In this document: piece by piece, positions 35,104 to 45,880 of the stretch | How the letters are laid out: every line of letters starts with the position of its first letter | Position numbering within the stretch: position 1 is the stretch's first letter | Assembly (NCBI RefSeq): GCF_029784155.1 | Contig: NC_073692.1 | Coordinates: forward strand, 421,025,245-421,089,244 | Direction: 5' to 3' | Length of the DNA stretch: 64,000 nt | Source: Uranotaenia lowii | Lineage: Eukaryota; Arthropoda; Insecta; Diptera; Culicidae | Program-made: the position numbers and the translations under genes | The notes under the pieces: generated by a model | Told to the model about the DNA's origin: nothing | The model's database searches: none | Seen by the model: the letters and a program-made list of their open reading frames with translations, nothing else

Positions 35104-36707
35104 AGGTTGCCAGATTGCTCGGTTTTATCCGGGTTTGCCCGGATATTTGATACAAAATTGAGGAATAGTCTGGTCCGGCCCGATTACCCGGATTCTATTG
35201 TAAAAAATAGCTCGGATTTTGCCCGGATATTCTCACTTTATTTAGCATATCAAACCAAAAGAAAACAAAATGTGTTGTAAAAATGCCTCCAAAACAATTT
35301 TTTTTTGAGCAAGTTTTGCAAAAATAATCATGAAAGGATTTTCGGAACCTCAAATACGATTTTCAATCTGTCGATGAGTTTTGATGAAAAAAAATTTTTT
35401 TTTCAATTTTTTACCTTGATTTTTATTGAGAAATTTTTGGGTTTTGACAAAATTTGCCCGGATTTTTGGTAGTCAATTTAGAAATGAAATGCCCGGATTT
35501 CGCCAGGTTTTTATATAAAATTTCCCAGATTTTGTCGGCCCGGATTTTTTTTCGTCTTCTTTTGTCTGCTGAAAAAAATTATCAAATTAAAGAAATATTC
35601 AATCTACGAAGATAAAAAATGGTAGCTTAAAATGATTAAAACATGTGCTTTTGGCGTGTTCATATTGAGAAGTGCTATATTCTTTCCAAATTTTGTGTTC
35701 TTTACAAACTAGCACATGCTATGCAGTGCAATTATAATGCTTCAAAATATGTTATGCCAGAATTTCTAACCTTCTTTTCACTTTATCATATTTTTTATCA
35801 TCGAATAATTTGCTCTGCTAATATGCAAGAACGCTTATCCAATAATTGATAGAACTAGTTTTTAAAAAAAATCGTGAACTTCATCGACTGACCCAAATTT
35901 ATAATGTACAACCGGGCGCTGAATCCGAAAATTAAATTTCAAAAAAAATCTCAGTAGAACAATTTTTGAGTCATGCATCAAATATTAAATTTTGGAAAAA
36001 ATAAAAAAAGTACTTGTACTAAAGTTTAAATATCTCAGACTGCATAATAATAATTTGAAATCTCATTTTCGTATATTAAAGGTGAATTAATAAGATATCG
36101 ATAATCTGAACTTCATTTTTGCGTATGATCAACAGTATTGTTCATATTAGAGAAATTGTGATAGGAAAAATAATTGAAATGCTTTTTTTTCAGAGAAAAT
36201 TTTGTTATATTGACAGTTTTAGACTCCATAGTAACACTTTCAAAATCTAATCATCTTTGGACCGGTTCCAAATAACAAGTGATCTTCAGCTGAAAACAAG
36301 TGTAGGTGATTAGTCCGCTAACTTTTTGTACAATCATTTTGTCGCTTAATTTTGAATGAGATAGCGAATAAAAGAATTGCTAAATTTCACTATAGCTGAC
36401 TGAAGAACGCTCAATAAGATTGAAGTGGCCGTAGAATCAGGTTGGCGAAATTTCTTACACACGTATCGAAACCGGATCAATCCGGGCTTTGAAATAACCT
36501 GGAAAATGTAAACATTTGATTTAAAAATTTTCATCTCAAATATAATGTTTTGAGCTTGTTAAAAATGTCATAGTTGGACCAAAAAATTATAATTACTCAA
36601 CCTAAGTTTTCTGATCAATTTTTCAAATGAATCAAATTTCAGAGGAATCGAAACTTTCAAAAATTTAGTTTTAAATTTCCGAATAAAACCGGGCACTCTG
36701 GCAAGCT
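35104..36707. mobile_element. Putative DNA transposon with ~30-bp inverted ends
   Basis: The left end GGTTGCCAGATTGCTCGG followed by TTTTATCCGGG is inverted relative to the right end, which on the other strand reads GCTTGCCAGAGTGCCCGG then TTTTATTCGGA. The left ~430 bp are rich in CCCGGAT motifs (35120-35540). No target duplication is clear and no transposase frame is present. A CCGGATT-rich patch at 32100-32170 may be related. Confidence 0.5.
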
Positions 36708-39029
36708 TTCTTCAGTTCTTTTTCAAATTGATAAACTTGGGGTTTTAAAAACTTCATTTGGAAAATATGTCAGCTCGATTTTGGGTCACTAAATGTTTGT
36801 CAGAATGAAGATAAAGTAATCATTTTGTATCAACTAGGTAACTTGTTATAGAAGTCTTATTATCTTACTGATATATTAATTTTTTTTACAAAGAGTGTAT
36901 CAAACATGTTAAATACCTTAAAAATTTTCAATATTTCTAATAAATTCATTAGATTTTGGTAAAGCTTTAATCGAAAAGTTGTTTTTCAATATTGAATTCT
37001 ACTAAATAAAAACTGTTTGTATTCAGACACAAAACTTAAGTTTCTACTACATTGATTATGCCAAATTCTCAGAAGAAATATATTGACTTCTAACAAGTCG
37101 AAAAATTAAGAAAAAAATTAAACATTTATTTGAAATCAGTGAGGTAATTTAAAATGTAATACCATAAGAAATTTTGCTCAAGAAATATTTTTATGTGCAA
37201 ACAAGTCAGAGTGGAAAATTAATTGTCATTTGAGTTGTTTACTAAGATATCAATTTTATTATGAAATTCTACTCACCAAATAAAAACATCCAAATTTGAA
37301 ATATGAAATGGAATAACGAATTAAGAGAAGCATATTCCATTATGACGATTTTGAAATTTTAAATGCAGTCCCATTTTGAGTCCCTTATAACGACCCTGTT
37401 CGGTTAACAAAACGATGACGAGGTGTTCGTGCCTGCTTCTTAATGATGAGGAAATGTTGCTGATTTTCTACTCTGGGGGAACATCCGAAGCCCTAGTAAT
37501 ATTTGTCAAGTATAATTGAGTGGATCTGTCTGGTTTAAATTGGTGCCATTCAAGGTATTTTAATGGATGGTATCCTTTTAAAGGTTGCAATTATTTTTCT
37601 ACAGATAAGCCAAGGCAGTGCTTCTCAGAGAAAATAATCATAAAAATATTCCAAAGGCCTCTCATACTTTTATGTTTTAGCATTCACAAAAAACGCTAGT
37701 GAACGTGAATTGAATGTTATTTTTGCTCAAAATCGTAGTACAAATTTTAACTTACTCATTCAACTCGAAATTCCTCCCGAGACAAGGGTAAAGAATATTT
37801 ATATGCAAAACGATTATCTTCCGACTGAATTCTACTTTCAACTCGCACATGCACATACACGCCCCACCATTTAGAAGCAATCACATTTGCCAATGCCACC
37901 AGCCTCACAAATGGGACCAAATTGCACCGGAAACGAATTCAACAGATTCAACCCTTTCCCTTTCCCCACCAAAACCAGCCAGCGGAAGGCGGAAGAAAAT
38001 GCGCGCCACTTGTTCCGAGCGAAAAAGTTAACTTAGGAAAACTCTTTTCCAGACTTTTGCCTACCAAAATGCTATCGAAAATCTATGTTCATGCGGTTTA
38101 AGGGTGGGTGGGAGTGTGTGTGATTATTTGAGATCATATAGAAGCAGCAGCAGCGAGGAAAAGATCCCTGGCCCAGACTATTCGAAATTCTTCAGGTGTT
38201 TTCAATTTGTAATTTTAATGTTGGAATTTTATACTCTTTCCTTGACGCCTGGCAAGGCTGAACTTTCTGGAGTTCGTTTTGGCATGTAGCACTTTTGCGA
38301 AGAGCTGGGCCCCTCGATTCAATTGGAACGGGACGGGTGAAGATTTTTATGCCGCTCAGGTAGTAAAACGGTATCATCCTATACAGTTGGACGATTTCAA
38401 CTTTGATTGGAAATAGAGTCACCAGTTAGGAAATTTTGAATTCTGGTGACATGTTACGATGGAATCTATTATCCATTTTGGGACCAACCGGAAGGTATTT
38501 TGGTTATTATTACTGTTCATAATCGTATACACAAATAGTAGACTATTTGATACCTGGAAGATCTGAACAGTACCCAGATTTTTGTGAACTCTCTGGGGAC
38601 CTAAAGGGAGGGGGGTTTGGTAATATCCACACTTGTCCACGGAGAGGCGGGTAGTGGGTTGAGTCTTGAGTCATTTCCACGTGGACATACTCAGCTCATG
38701 AATATTTTCGAAAATTCAATAAATATTATTATGTCTAAATTGAAATCCCAAAATCACTTACATTTATAGTCAGTCATCATTATAGTCATTCACCATCATT
38801 TTGCTTTAAAGTTTGGTAGATTAAGCTAATTTGAAATTGAAACCTTGTTTACCTTGTGTTCTACTTCCAACGGAAGACTTGCGTCCTTTCGTGCTAACGG
38901 TTCTTTATAAACTGAAGGCGACGTGAAGCCCATCGCACTTGAGAGTGTGTTTGTGAAGTAAGATAAAATGTGGGAGAGAGATACAACCAATTAGGTAACA
39001 CTGCTGAGATAGTCGTGAAGCCCAATGTA
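36708..39029. other. Interval without recognised genes
   Basis: AT-rich to 37380, then mixed composition to 39029. The stretch 37840-38180 is GC-richer with purine/pyrimidine blocks. Overlapping minus frames at 38192-38640 match nothing I know. Confidence 0.35.
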
Positions 39030-39720
39030 CAGTACCGTTCATAATTATATAGAAATTGGAAGCAAGCGCACTGTCACTTCGACTTTGAACTTCCATAACT
39101 TTTTACTCTGATGATATTTTTTGATCAATTTTTTTGCGTTAGATAGATCACCTATCACACTATTATAACACAAAATTTTAGCTTTCTGGAATTTGTGTGG
39201 CCTGAGAAACAGTAATTCTACGAAAATCAGACTTTTTGGATTTTTCTCATTCAAACTGCAATATCTCTGAAACTACACTACATTTTTTATAGAAATTTTG
39301 CACAGTGATTATTAAAATATGAAATTCTATAGAAATCGCATTTCAAGTTTCATGCCTGAAATATTGTACCTCGTGTAACTTTTGATCTCATCAATTGAAC
39401 TTTTCGAAAATTTCAGACATGCTAGCTTTATATTTCATCAATCACTCTGAAAAATTTCAATAAAAAATGTAGCGTAGTTTCAGAGATATTGCAGTTTGAA
39501 TGAGAAAAGTCCAAAAAATTCGATTTTCGTAAAATTACTGTTTCTCAGGTCACACAAACTCCAGAAAGCTCAAATTTTGTGTTATAATAGTGTGATAGTT
39601 GATCTATCGAACGCAAAAAAATTGATCAAAAAATATCATCAGAGTAAAAAGTTATGGAAGCTCAAAGTCGAAGTGACAGTGCGCTTGCTTCCAATTTCTA
39701 TACAATTATGAACGGTACTG
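39030..39720. mobile_element. TA-flanked foldback element with ~250-300-bp inverted arms
   Basis: TA stands on both sides (39028-39029, 39721-39722). The left end CAGTACCGTTCATAATTATA is inverted at the right end, and the arms continue nearly identical for at least 250 bp (39030-39290 against 39460-39720), then with weaker match almost to the centre. Shared arm landmarks are GGAAGCAAGCGCACTGTCAC and TTTCAGAGATATTGCAGTTT or their complements. TA target and CAGT-type ends suggest mobilisation by a Tc1/mariner-type transposase. No protein is encoded; frames at 39045-39254 and 39496-39711 are mirror images from the two arms. Confidence 0.85.
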
Positions 39721-39963
39721 TACATTCCATGCGTTGTCATTAGCAATCATTGGCTACACATCTCCCCCTTACGCAGAATAAATCAAACACAAAAGGAAAA
39801 TCGATGGGTCTTTAACGAGTACAACAGCAAGGGTCGTCGATTGCCAAGATTGACGAATGTGTGACGTTTTCTTAATGCTAACCGCGTATTTGTTGAAATT
39901 TACGCACATGACTGCGAATGCCAATCTTCGAAAAATATCACCATTTCCTTCAATTAACTTAAC

Positions 39964-40986
39964 TTAATGATCCCGCGCCGATCCTCCGGTGCATAGGGCC
40001 GTGGTAAAAGACCTCCACTGTTGACGATCCGGAGCCAGCGTCTTCACTTGGTCCCAGTCAAGATTCTCGTCGACAGTTCGGATTTCAGCGGCTAGGCTTC
40101 GCCGCCACGAGTTTCTGGGTCTGCCTCTTCTTCGATGACCTTCTGGATTCCAATCTAGCGCCTCTCTGCAAATCTCGTTTTCATCTTTTCGCAGCGTTTG
40201 CCCAATCCATCTCCACTTACGTTCCCGAATCTCGATTTCTAGCGCCTTTTGATGACACCGGCGATGTAGTTCCTCATTCGAGATCCAGTTGCCAGGCCAC
40301 CAAGCGCGGATGATATTCCGCAGGCAGCGGTTTACAAATACTTGCAGTTTTCGCGTCGTTACCGCATATGTGCACCAAGTTTCGCACCCGTACAGCAATA
40401 CGGATTTGACGTTTGAGTTGAAGATTCGGATTTTTGTTCGTAGAGAGATCTGGCGTGACCGCCAGATGTTTCGGAGACTCGCAAACGCAAATCGGGCCTT
40501 TCTGATCCGGGTTTCGATGTCTTTTCTGGTACCACCATCAGGCGTTATCTGGCTACCAAGATACTGGAAGCACTCCACTTTCTCAACTTGTTGCCCAGCT
40601 ACCATGAAACTGGAGGGATTTCCTGTGTTGATCTCCATCGACTTGGTCTTTCCGACATTGACTTTGAGACCTGCTGCCTTGGAGCTTTCGGTGGGGTCGT
40701 CGAGTTTGCTCTGCATATCTGGTTGTGTTTGGGCGAGTAAAACAATATCGTCAGCCAGGTCAAGGTCGTTCAGTTGCTCCATTGTTGAAGGATTCCACGG
40801 CAATCCTCGGTTCGGTGCACAGTCAATCGATCCAATAAGAATCTCATCCATTACGATTAGAAAAAGTAGCGGTGATAGAATACATCCTTGTCTCACTCCA
40901 GCAGTTACCGGGATTGGTTCGGACAAGACACCGTCGTGCAAGATCTTGCACGAAAATGCCTCGTACTGTGCTTCGATTAGATGGAC
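39964..40986 (-). pseudogene. RTE-like reverse transcriptase C-terminal half
   Basis: The second part of the RT resumes right after the MITE with LIEAQYEAFSCKILHDGVL, then VRQGCILSPLLFLIVMDEIL and the catalytic box DLDLADDIVLLAQ. The box reads LADD where Y/F-ADD is usual. The thumb follows (CFQYLGSQITPDGG). The C-terminal domain common to JAM1/RTE-like insect elements has RCLRNIIRAWWPGNWISNEE, WRWIGQTLRKDENEICREAL and GRPRNSWRR. The frame is open to the stop at 39964-39966. The visible ATG at 40941 is internal; true coding continues across the insertion site. Confidence 0.9.
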
Positions 40987-40988
40987 TA

Positions 40989-42049
40989 CACACCAAAAAA
41001 TTTCTAAAATTAAACGAGACAGAAACGCTTCAACACCTAATAGTTTTCTTCATCTAATTCAGATCAGATCTAATTTTACATCATTTTTCATCTAAACTAC
41101 ACACTACCAAAATTTACACCTTTGAACGAACATTAAGCTCGAAAAGATCTAAATTTATTCTATAATGGATGTATTTTTATGTTATGACACGAATAAATTA
41201 CGTGTCGTTCAATAATTTTCATATCGAAAAATTAAATTGTGACTCCTTGGCAAAGAGAAACGTCAATTATCGAAGGTTTTGTTTTTTTTTTTCATGCTGT
41301 TTTATTTTAGTTCGATTAGGTTCTGTTCTTTGATTTGTTCTGGAGCAACTTCAGCAGTTGCTGAAGGAAATCCGGTGAACGTTGTACCGATCGGCTCCAC
41401 TCGACCAAAGTGAGCAGTGAAGATGGATCTAATGAAGCAGCACCCAGAGCCCAAAAACGGAACTGTATGCAAACTTCCCGACCCGCAGCAGCGGCTAAAT
41501 CAACAAGATGAATTCTATCCATCCGACAACATATTAGGAGGAACCGATGTAGCGGTGTGAGTTTTTATATAAACTACTTCAACCATTCGATAACTAATAA
41601 TCTCTATTGCAGGCAACGTCGGACAGTATTGGCCGCTGTTCGATAATTTTTTACGAGTTCCGCTCGGTGTCGGATGGTGGTCCTCTGGCCTGAGGTATAG
41701 ATTAATAAAGACCCGTCAGAGATTTTATAAATATGAAATTAACTCGAGTCACAGTATACATTCATAAAAAATGTTAATATTTCCTGAAAAAATCCCTGAA
41801 TTTATGTCCTTATTGGACTCTGTTGAATTCTATGTCAAAGGCAATGTAATTTTATGTGAAAGGCGATGATTCATTTATGTGCATCCAGTTTGACGTAAAA
41901 TTACATCCTTGTCGATGTAATTTTATGTCTTCGATAATTTATGGCTTCAAGCGTTTCTGTCTTCTCTAGTGTAATTTTATGTCAAAAGTGATGCTTCAGT
42001 TTTGTGCATCCAATTTGACATAAATTTACACCAAAAAATTAATAGTGTG
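40989..42049. mobile_element. 1,061-bp TA-flanked MITE inserted in the RTE RT domain
   Basis: TA lies at 40987-40988 and 42050-42051, and removing the insert with one TA restores a continuous RT reading frame, an independent proof of the borders. Ends are inverted: left CACACCAAAAAATTTCTAAA, right on the other strand CACACTATTAATTTTTTGGT. A longer inverted match includes ACAGAAACGCTT (41019-41031 against about 41947-41958). The right arm holds two copies of a ~105-bp block (ATGTAATTTTATGT...GTGCATCCA(G/A)TTTGACRTAAA). TA target suggests Tc1/mariner-type mobilisation. Confidence 0.88.
41423..41693 (+). CDS. Possible captured two-exon mini-gene inside the MITE
   Basis: Inside the MITE is a short gene-like arrangement. 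An ATG at 41423 in good context (GAAGATGG) opens a frame MDLMKQHPEPKNGTVCKLPD and so on to about 41554. A GTGAGT donor follows at 41557 (alternative GTGTGA at 41555), then a CTAAT branch-like site, a TCTCTATTGCAG acceptor ending at 41612, giving an intron of 56-58 nt, normal for mosquitoes. With the 41555 donor the second exon stays open to TGA at 41691-41693, only 10 bp before AATAAA at 41704-41709. With the 41557 donor the stop is TAA at 41644-41646. No protein family recognised. Chance is possible for a frame this short. Confidence 0.3.
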
Positions 42050-42051
42050 TA

Positions 42052-42694
42052 GTTTCTCTGGGACCCCTCGTCGCCTTAGAGCCGCCCAGATGTTTTCATG
42101 GTTAAGTCGGTCGAATGTTTTTTCGAAATCAACGAACACCAGCAGAAGAGAGTCCTGGAATTCGTTGATTTGTTCCAGTATGATTCCTAGCGTTGTGATG
42201 TGGTCCACACATGATCTTCCGGATCGGAATCCAGCTTGTTGCCGTCGGAGTGTAGCGTCGATTTTCTCCTGAATCCTGTTCAGGATCGCTTTGCAGAGTA
42301 CTTTGAGGGTTGTACAGATCAACGTTATGCCTCGCCAGTTACCGCACTCTGTCAGGTCTCCTTTCTTCGGGACCTTTACGAGGATACCCTGCATCCAGTC
42401 GGCCGGGAATGTTGCAGTATCCCAGATGTCAGCGAAAAGACAGTGCAACATTTGTGCTGATAGGGCAGTGTCGGCTTTCAGCATTTCAGCAGGGATGCAA
42501 TCGATCCCAGGTGCTTTGTTGGATTTCATGTTTTTGATTGCCGCTTCTATTTCCTTCAATAGTATTGAAATTATTTTTTTAGCATCCTCGGATAGGTTAT
42601 CCTTTAACTGGACTAGTGACCTATTTACTCTGGCCCACAGCTCAATCTTTGATTGCAACTCATGCAAACAGTTTCCGATAACACACCTCGTCAC
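42052..42694 (-). pseudogene. RTE-like reverse transcriptase, N-terminal half of RT domain
   Basis: This encodes the first half of the reverse transcriptase that copies element RNA at the insertion site. Visible RT landmarks in order are IKNMKSNKAPGIDCIPAEML, FPADWMQGILVKVPKKGDL, NWRGITLICTTLKVLCKAIL, QAGFRSGRSCVDHI and LLLVFVDFEKTFDRLNHENI. VDFEKTFD supplies the first catalytic Asp. The frame stops making RTE sense at RRGVPEKL, where the inserted MITE begins at the TA at 42050-42051. The first ~40 residues do not match an endonuclease domain, so the 5' edge lies near 42600-42697. Confidence 0.88.
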
Positions 42695-42769
42695 AACAAG
42701 AAAATAATAATCCTAATCATTATTATTTAGACCTCTTCTACTGAGCCTCTTGTACCTGGTCTTACGGTT

Positions 42770-43080
42770 CCAACGTTTCAACGTCCAACCGGTCACCCCA
42801 ACATGGGCGACGAACGTGTTAATCTAAACTTTCCTGTTTGACCTCCTGTTTCAAAGTACATTAGTTTTAGACCGTTTGTCCTTACTTTCATGTTGGCCCT
42901 TCCGTTCTAAAGTCTATTAAGCTTAAGACCTTGTGTCTTAACTTTCTTGTTAGACCTCCCGTTCCAACGATTGTTGAGCTAAAGACCTTCCGTCTTAACT
43001 TTTTTTTGGACCTCCCGATCCAACGTATATTAGACAAAAGACCTTCCGTCTTAACTTTCTTGTTGGACCTCTGGTTTCAG
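42770..43080 (+). repeat. 56-57-bp minisatellite
   Basis: Successive units carry TTAACTTTCTTGTTGGACCT then CCGTTCCAACG, a short AT-rich part, and AGACCTTCCGTC. Copies of the TAACTTT anchor lie at about 42826, 42882, 42939, 42996 and 43052, so the period is 56-57 bp over about five units. It adjoins the truncated 5' end of the RTE element. A TTAA-type MITE end (GACGAACGTGTTAA) occurs within it at about 42809-42822. Confidence 0.75.
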
Positions 43081-44123
43081 ATCAAGAATGACACGGCTTT
43101 CCAGCGGGCATTTTCGATTCCAAACATATTTGATGGAAGTAAGTTATGTCCATATTTGAAAACGAACGAATTCCTTAAAAGTTAGATGAACCATCTGTGA
43201 CTGATGAAAATGCTCTTACGTATATAAAACAGATGTTCACTTATGTGTGTAAAGTTTTCAGACTTCTATTTATAAGAATATGGGAGCATTGCTTTTCGTT
43301 CCATATTTCTTTTTTGGAGAAGACGTTACTCGGAGAATTTTGCTATCTATTAAACTATTTAGTTTTATTCAAAGCTTATTAACTTTAAAGTTTTAATGAA
43401 AGCTTTCTTTCTTTATAAGGATTACTTAAAGGCATTTTGACAGTTAATTTGAAGTACTACTTAACTACTAGGTTTTATTTTTTTTATAAGGTTATTTTAG
43501 GGCATGTTGACAGTTTGTTTGTACTCTATTAAATGAAATATATTTTTTTTCCAGAAAATATTTTATGTTTTATATGAAAATGAAGAAATTGTTTATAGAA
43601 CTCTCGAAATCTCTTATAATGAACTTCAAAGGCAATATAATTGAGAGTTTTATAAATGGCTTTTTAGCTATTTTAGGGGTCATTTACATAGAGTTCTTAA
43701 TACAAATCTTTTATAAAACAGCGTCATTTGCTTTCAAAGCAGTTTCTTGACTTACTATTGTACGAAATGAGCGATTTTCTCAGGTTCAATACCTTATTGG
43801 ATGCATACCTTCAAATGGTCAAATTCCAACACCTTGAAGTATTCTTGAAGGCAAATCAAGAACCCTCTAAAAAATAAAAAATTTCATTAACAACTGGGGG
43901 GTTCAAAACCCAGCCACACCTTCTTCCCCAATCCTGTAAATCAAGCGAGGTATACTCATCTACACTAACAATTTTAAATTTCCAATCAAATTTGAATTTT
44001 TTGAGTAAGGTTATTCAAGACTAATAATCTTTTACCAAAACCTAGAACACTAATCAGAATTTTCTACAGTTCAAAAAAAAAAAAAAATCACTTATTCATA
44101 GGAATTCTGTGTGGAATATTAAA
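43081..44123. other. Interval without recognised genes
   Basis: AT-rich, with short unassigned frames only. The segment 43420-43520 shows two similar TATAAGG(A/T)TTA then GGCAT(T/G)TTGACAGTT phrases, a possible small duplication. Confidence 0.35.
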
Positions 44124-44614
44124 TCTTATATATAAAAATGGAGGCGTTTTCTTTGTAACACCATCACGTATGAATGGTCGATCGGAATTCAGTGAAATTT
44201 GGTATCCGAGGGTTTTTTGGGTCAGAGATGGTTTGTATAATATTTTCAAGAATCTCACTTTTTATGGAAGATGGTCTCCATACCAAATTAACTCTTTTCC
44301 ACATCTTATATTAAAAACAGGAGGCGTTTTCTTTGTAACACCATCACGTATGAGTGGTCGGTCGGAATTAAGTGAAATTTGGTGTCCGAGGGTTTTTCGG
44401 GCCAGAGATGGTTTGTATAATAGTTTCTAGATTATTACTTTTTATGCAAGGGGGGCTCCTATACAAAATCAACTATAAACGGGACAAAACTCGAATAACT
44501 TGAATACGATTTTCATGAAAACTGACTCACGAGCACGAAGAAGTTAAAGAACCGTAAACATTTTCCAACGATTTATTAAGTAACGGGTAAAACGAAGTTT
44601 ACCGGGTCAGCTCG
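44124..44614 (+). mobile_element. Helitron-like nonautonomous element
   Basis: The 5' end is TCTTATATATAAAAATGG preceded by A, matching the TC start of Helitrons. The 3' end is ACCGGGTCAGCTCG followed by T, preceded by a hairpin (CGGGTAAA, loop ACGAAG, TTTACCGG), matching the 3' hairpin and near-CTRR terminus, though the last four bases are CTCG rather than CTRR. The interior holds a ~180-bp tandem duplication: GGAGGCGTTTTCTTTGTAAC, ACCATCACGTATGA and GATGGTTTGTATAAT occur at about 44140-44245 and 44321-44424. No Rep/helicase is encoded. Confidence 0.7.
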
Positions 44615-45880
44615 TTTTAAATAAAATGTTTCTACTTGTTTAGGAGGTTAAGTTTGAATCATCATAAGAAAAAATTGCAAAACTGTTTTGCAATCCTAAG
44701 AATCAGATTGATCATTCGAAATAAATATTCTTAAAGGGATTAACAAGTCAGATTTAAAATTTAAAAAAATCTTAACAATGAATTAAGATTCAAACCAAAA
44801 TCATTAGAATTTAATTTAAAGATTCAAAATTGAGGGCTTTGAAACAAATTTCACTTCTTGGGTCATATTCAAAAATTCTGAGCTGTTATTTTGAAACAGA
44901 AATCTTCTATTAGTACATTTCAGAAATCGTATTAAAATTGGAAAAACGAATCAAAATTCAAATTTTTAATACAGTTTCAAAATTTAGATTCAGAATTATA
45001 ATTCAATAATCAGATTCAGATCAAAAATGAGTTTGGTTTTAGAACTATCAAGTGAACGTTTTCGTTAAGGAAAACAAAAACAAGGAGATCGTAGACTTAT
45101 AATATTGATTATCGGGAAAACCAAATGCGAAATTTCAAATTTTGAATCACATTCAGTTTGTTAACATAATTCAGCTGCAAATCACAAATATATTTGAGTT
45201 ATTGGTCAAGTTTTTTTTTTAATGAAAAAACTGATTTTATTTTTCTTAAATTTTCCACAAAATTTTATTTATAAAATTGATTTTTCATGAACAGTATTTG
45301 CTGCTTCAGAAACATTCTCGTAAAAATGTTTCAGGGAATACCATTTTTCTTTGCGGATTGAGTAGTTTTTTAATATTACAATATTTTCAAGAGCAAAATA
45401 CCTAACAAAAATCTTAAATTTGAATCAAGTTTGCAAAAATCAAATTTGAAGAGTTAAACAATTTTAATCTCTTTCACTTTTGAAAACTTTATTTTCCATT
45501 TTCATCAATGGAAAAGAGTCATTAAATTTGCCCATGAAATGGGTAGATTTATCTTTTTGATTTAAGCATGAAATAAGTTTTGTTTTTCAAAAATATTGAA
45601 TCCTTTCTTTAAAAAACTTATTTTTTGCCCAAATCTTAAAACCATAATCTTCCAGCTTAATCAACAATGTTATTAAGTTCCCTGTTTTGTTACTGAAGGC
45701 TTCATTTTACAAATTTCACCTCTAAATCAAAACAATCGAAAGATTTCCTTTAATTCAGTAGAATTATTCAACCAAATAGGCCCACAACACATAATATATT
45801 TTACTTACCATTTCAAAAATTAAATTTGATATATAAAAACTTAGAAAGGGAAAAAAGCTAAAAATTAAAAATCAAATAAA
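44615..45880. other. AT-rich spacer, nothing recognised
   Basis: About 1.3 kb of AT-rich DNA without open frames of note. The stretch 45725-45805 resembles 59885-59955 (GATT(T/G)C(C/T)TTTAATTCA, ACCACAACACATA-type phrases), so a dispersed repeat fragment is present. Confidence 0.4.

Larger units (their letters stand above)
39950..42697 (-). mobile_element. RTE/JAM1-like non-LTR retrotransposon, 5'-truncated and interrupted
   Basis: On the minus strand the element runs from about 42697 to 39950. It keeps the reverse transcriptase and the C-terminal region, lacks the N-terminal endonuclease, and is split by a 1,061-bp MITE. The 3' end just after the stop is TTAAGTTAAGTTAA, the short tandem tail typical of RTE-clade elements. 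5' truncation fits incomplete target-primed reverse transcription. Both coding pieces are open throughout, so the insertion is fairly recent. Confidence 0.85.

Noticed and set aside
39045..39711. Pair of ~70-codon frames with nearly the same translation on opposite strands
   Set aside because: Mirror images from the two arms of the foldback element; too short and without motifs to call coding.
40289..41095. 268-codon plus-strand frame
   Set aside because: Antisense shadow of the RTE reverse transcriptase C-terminal half; its end also runs into the inserted MITE.
42045..42707. Plus-strand frames of 74-138 codons
   Set aside because: Antisense shadows of the RTE reverse transcriptase N-terminal half.
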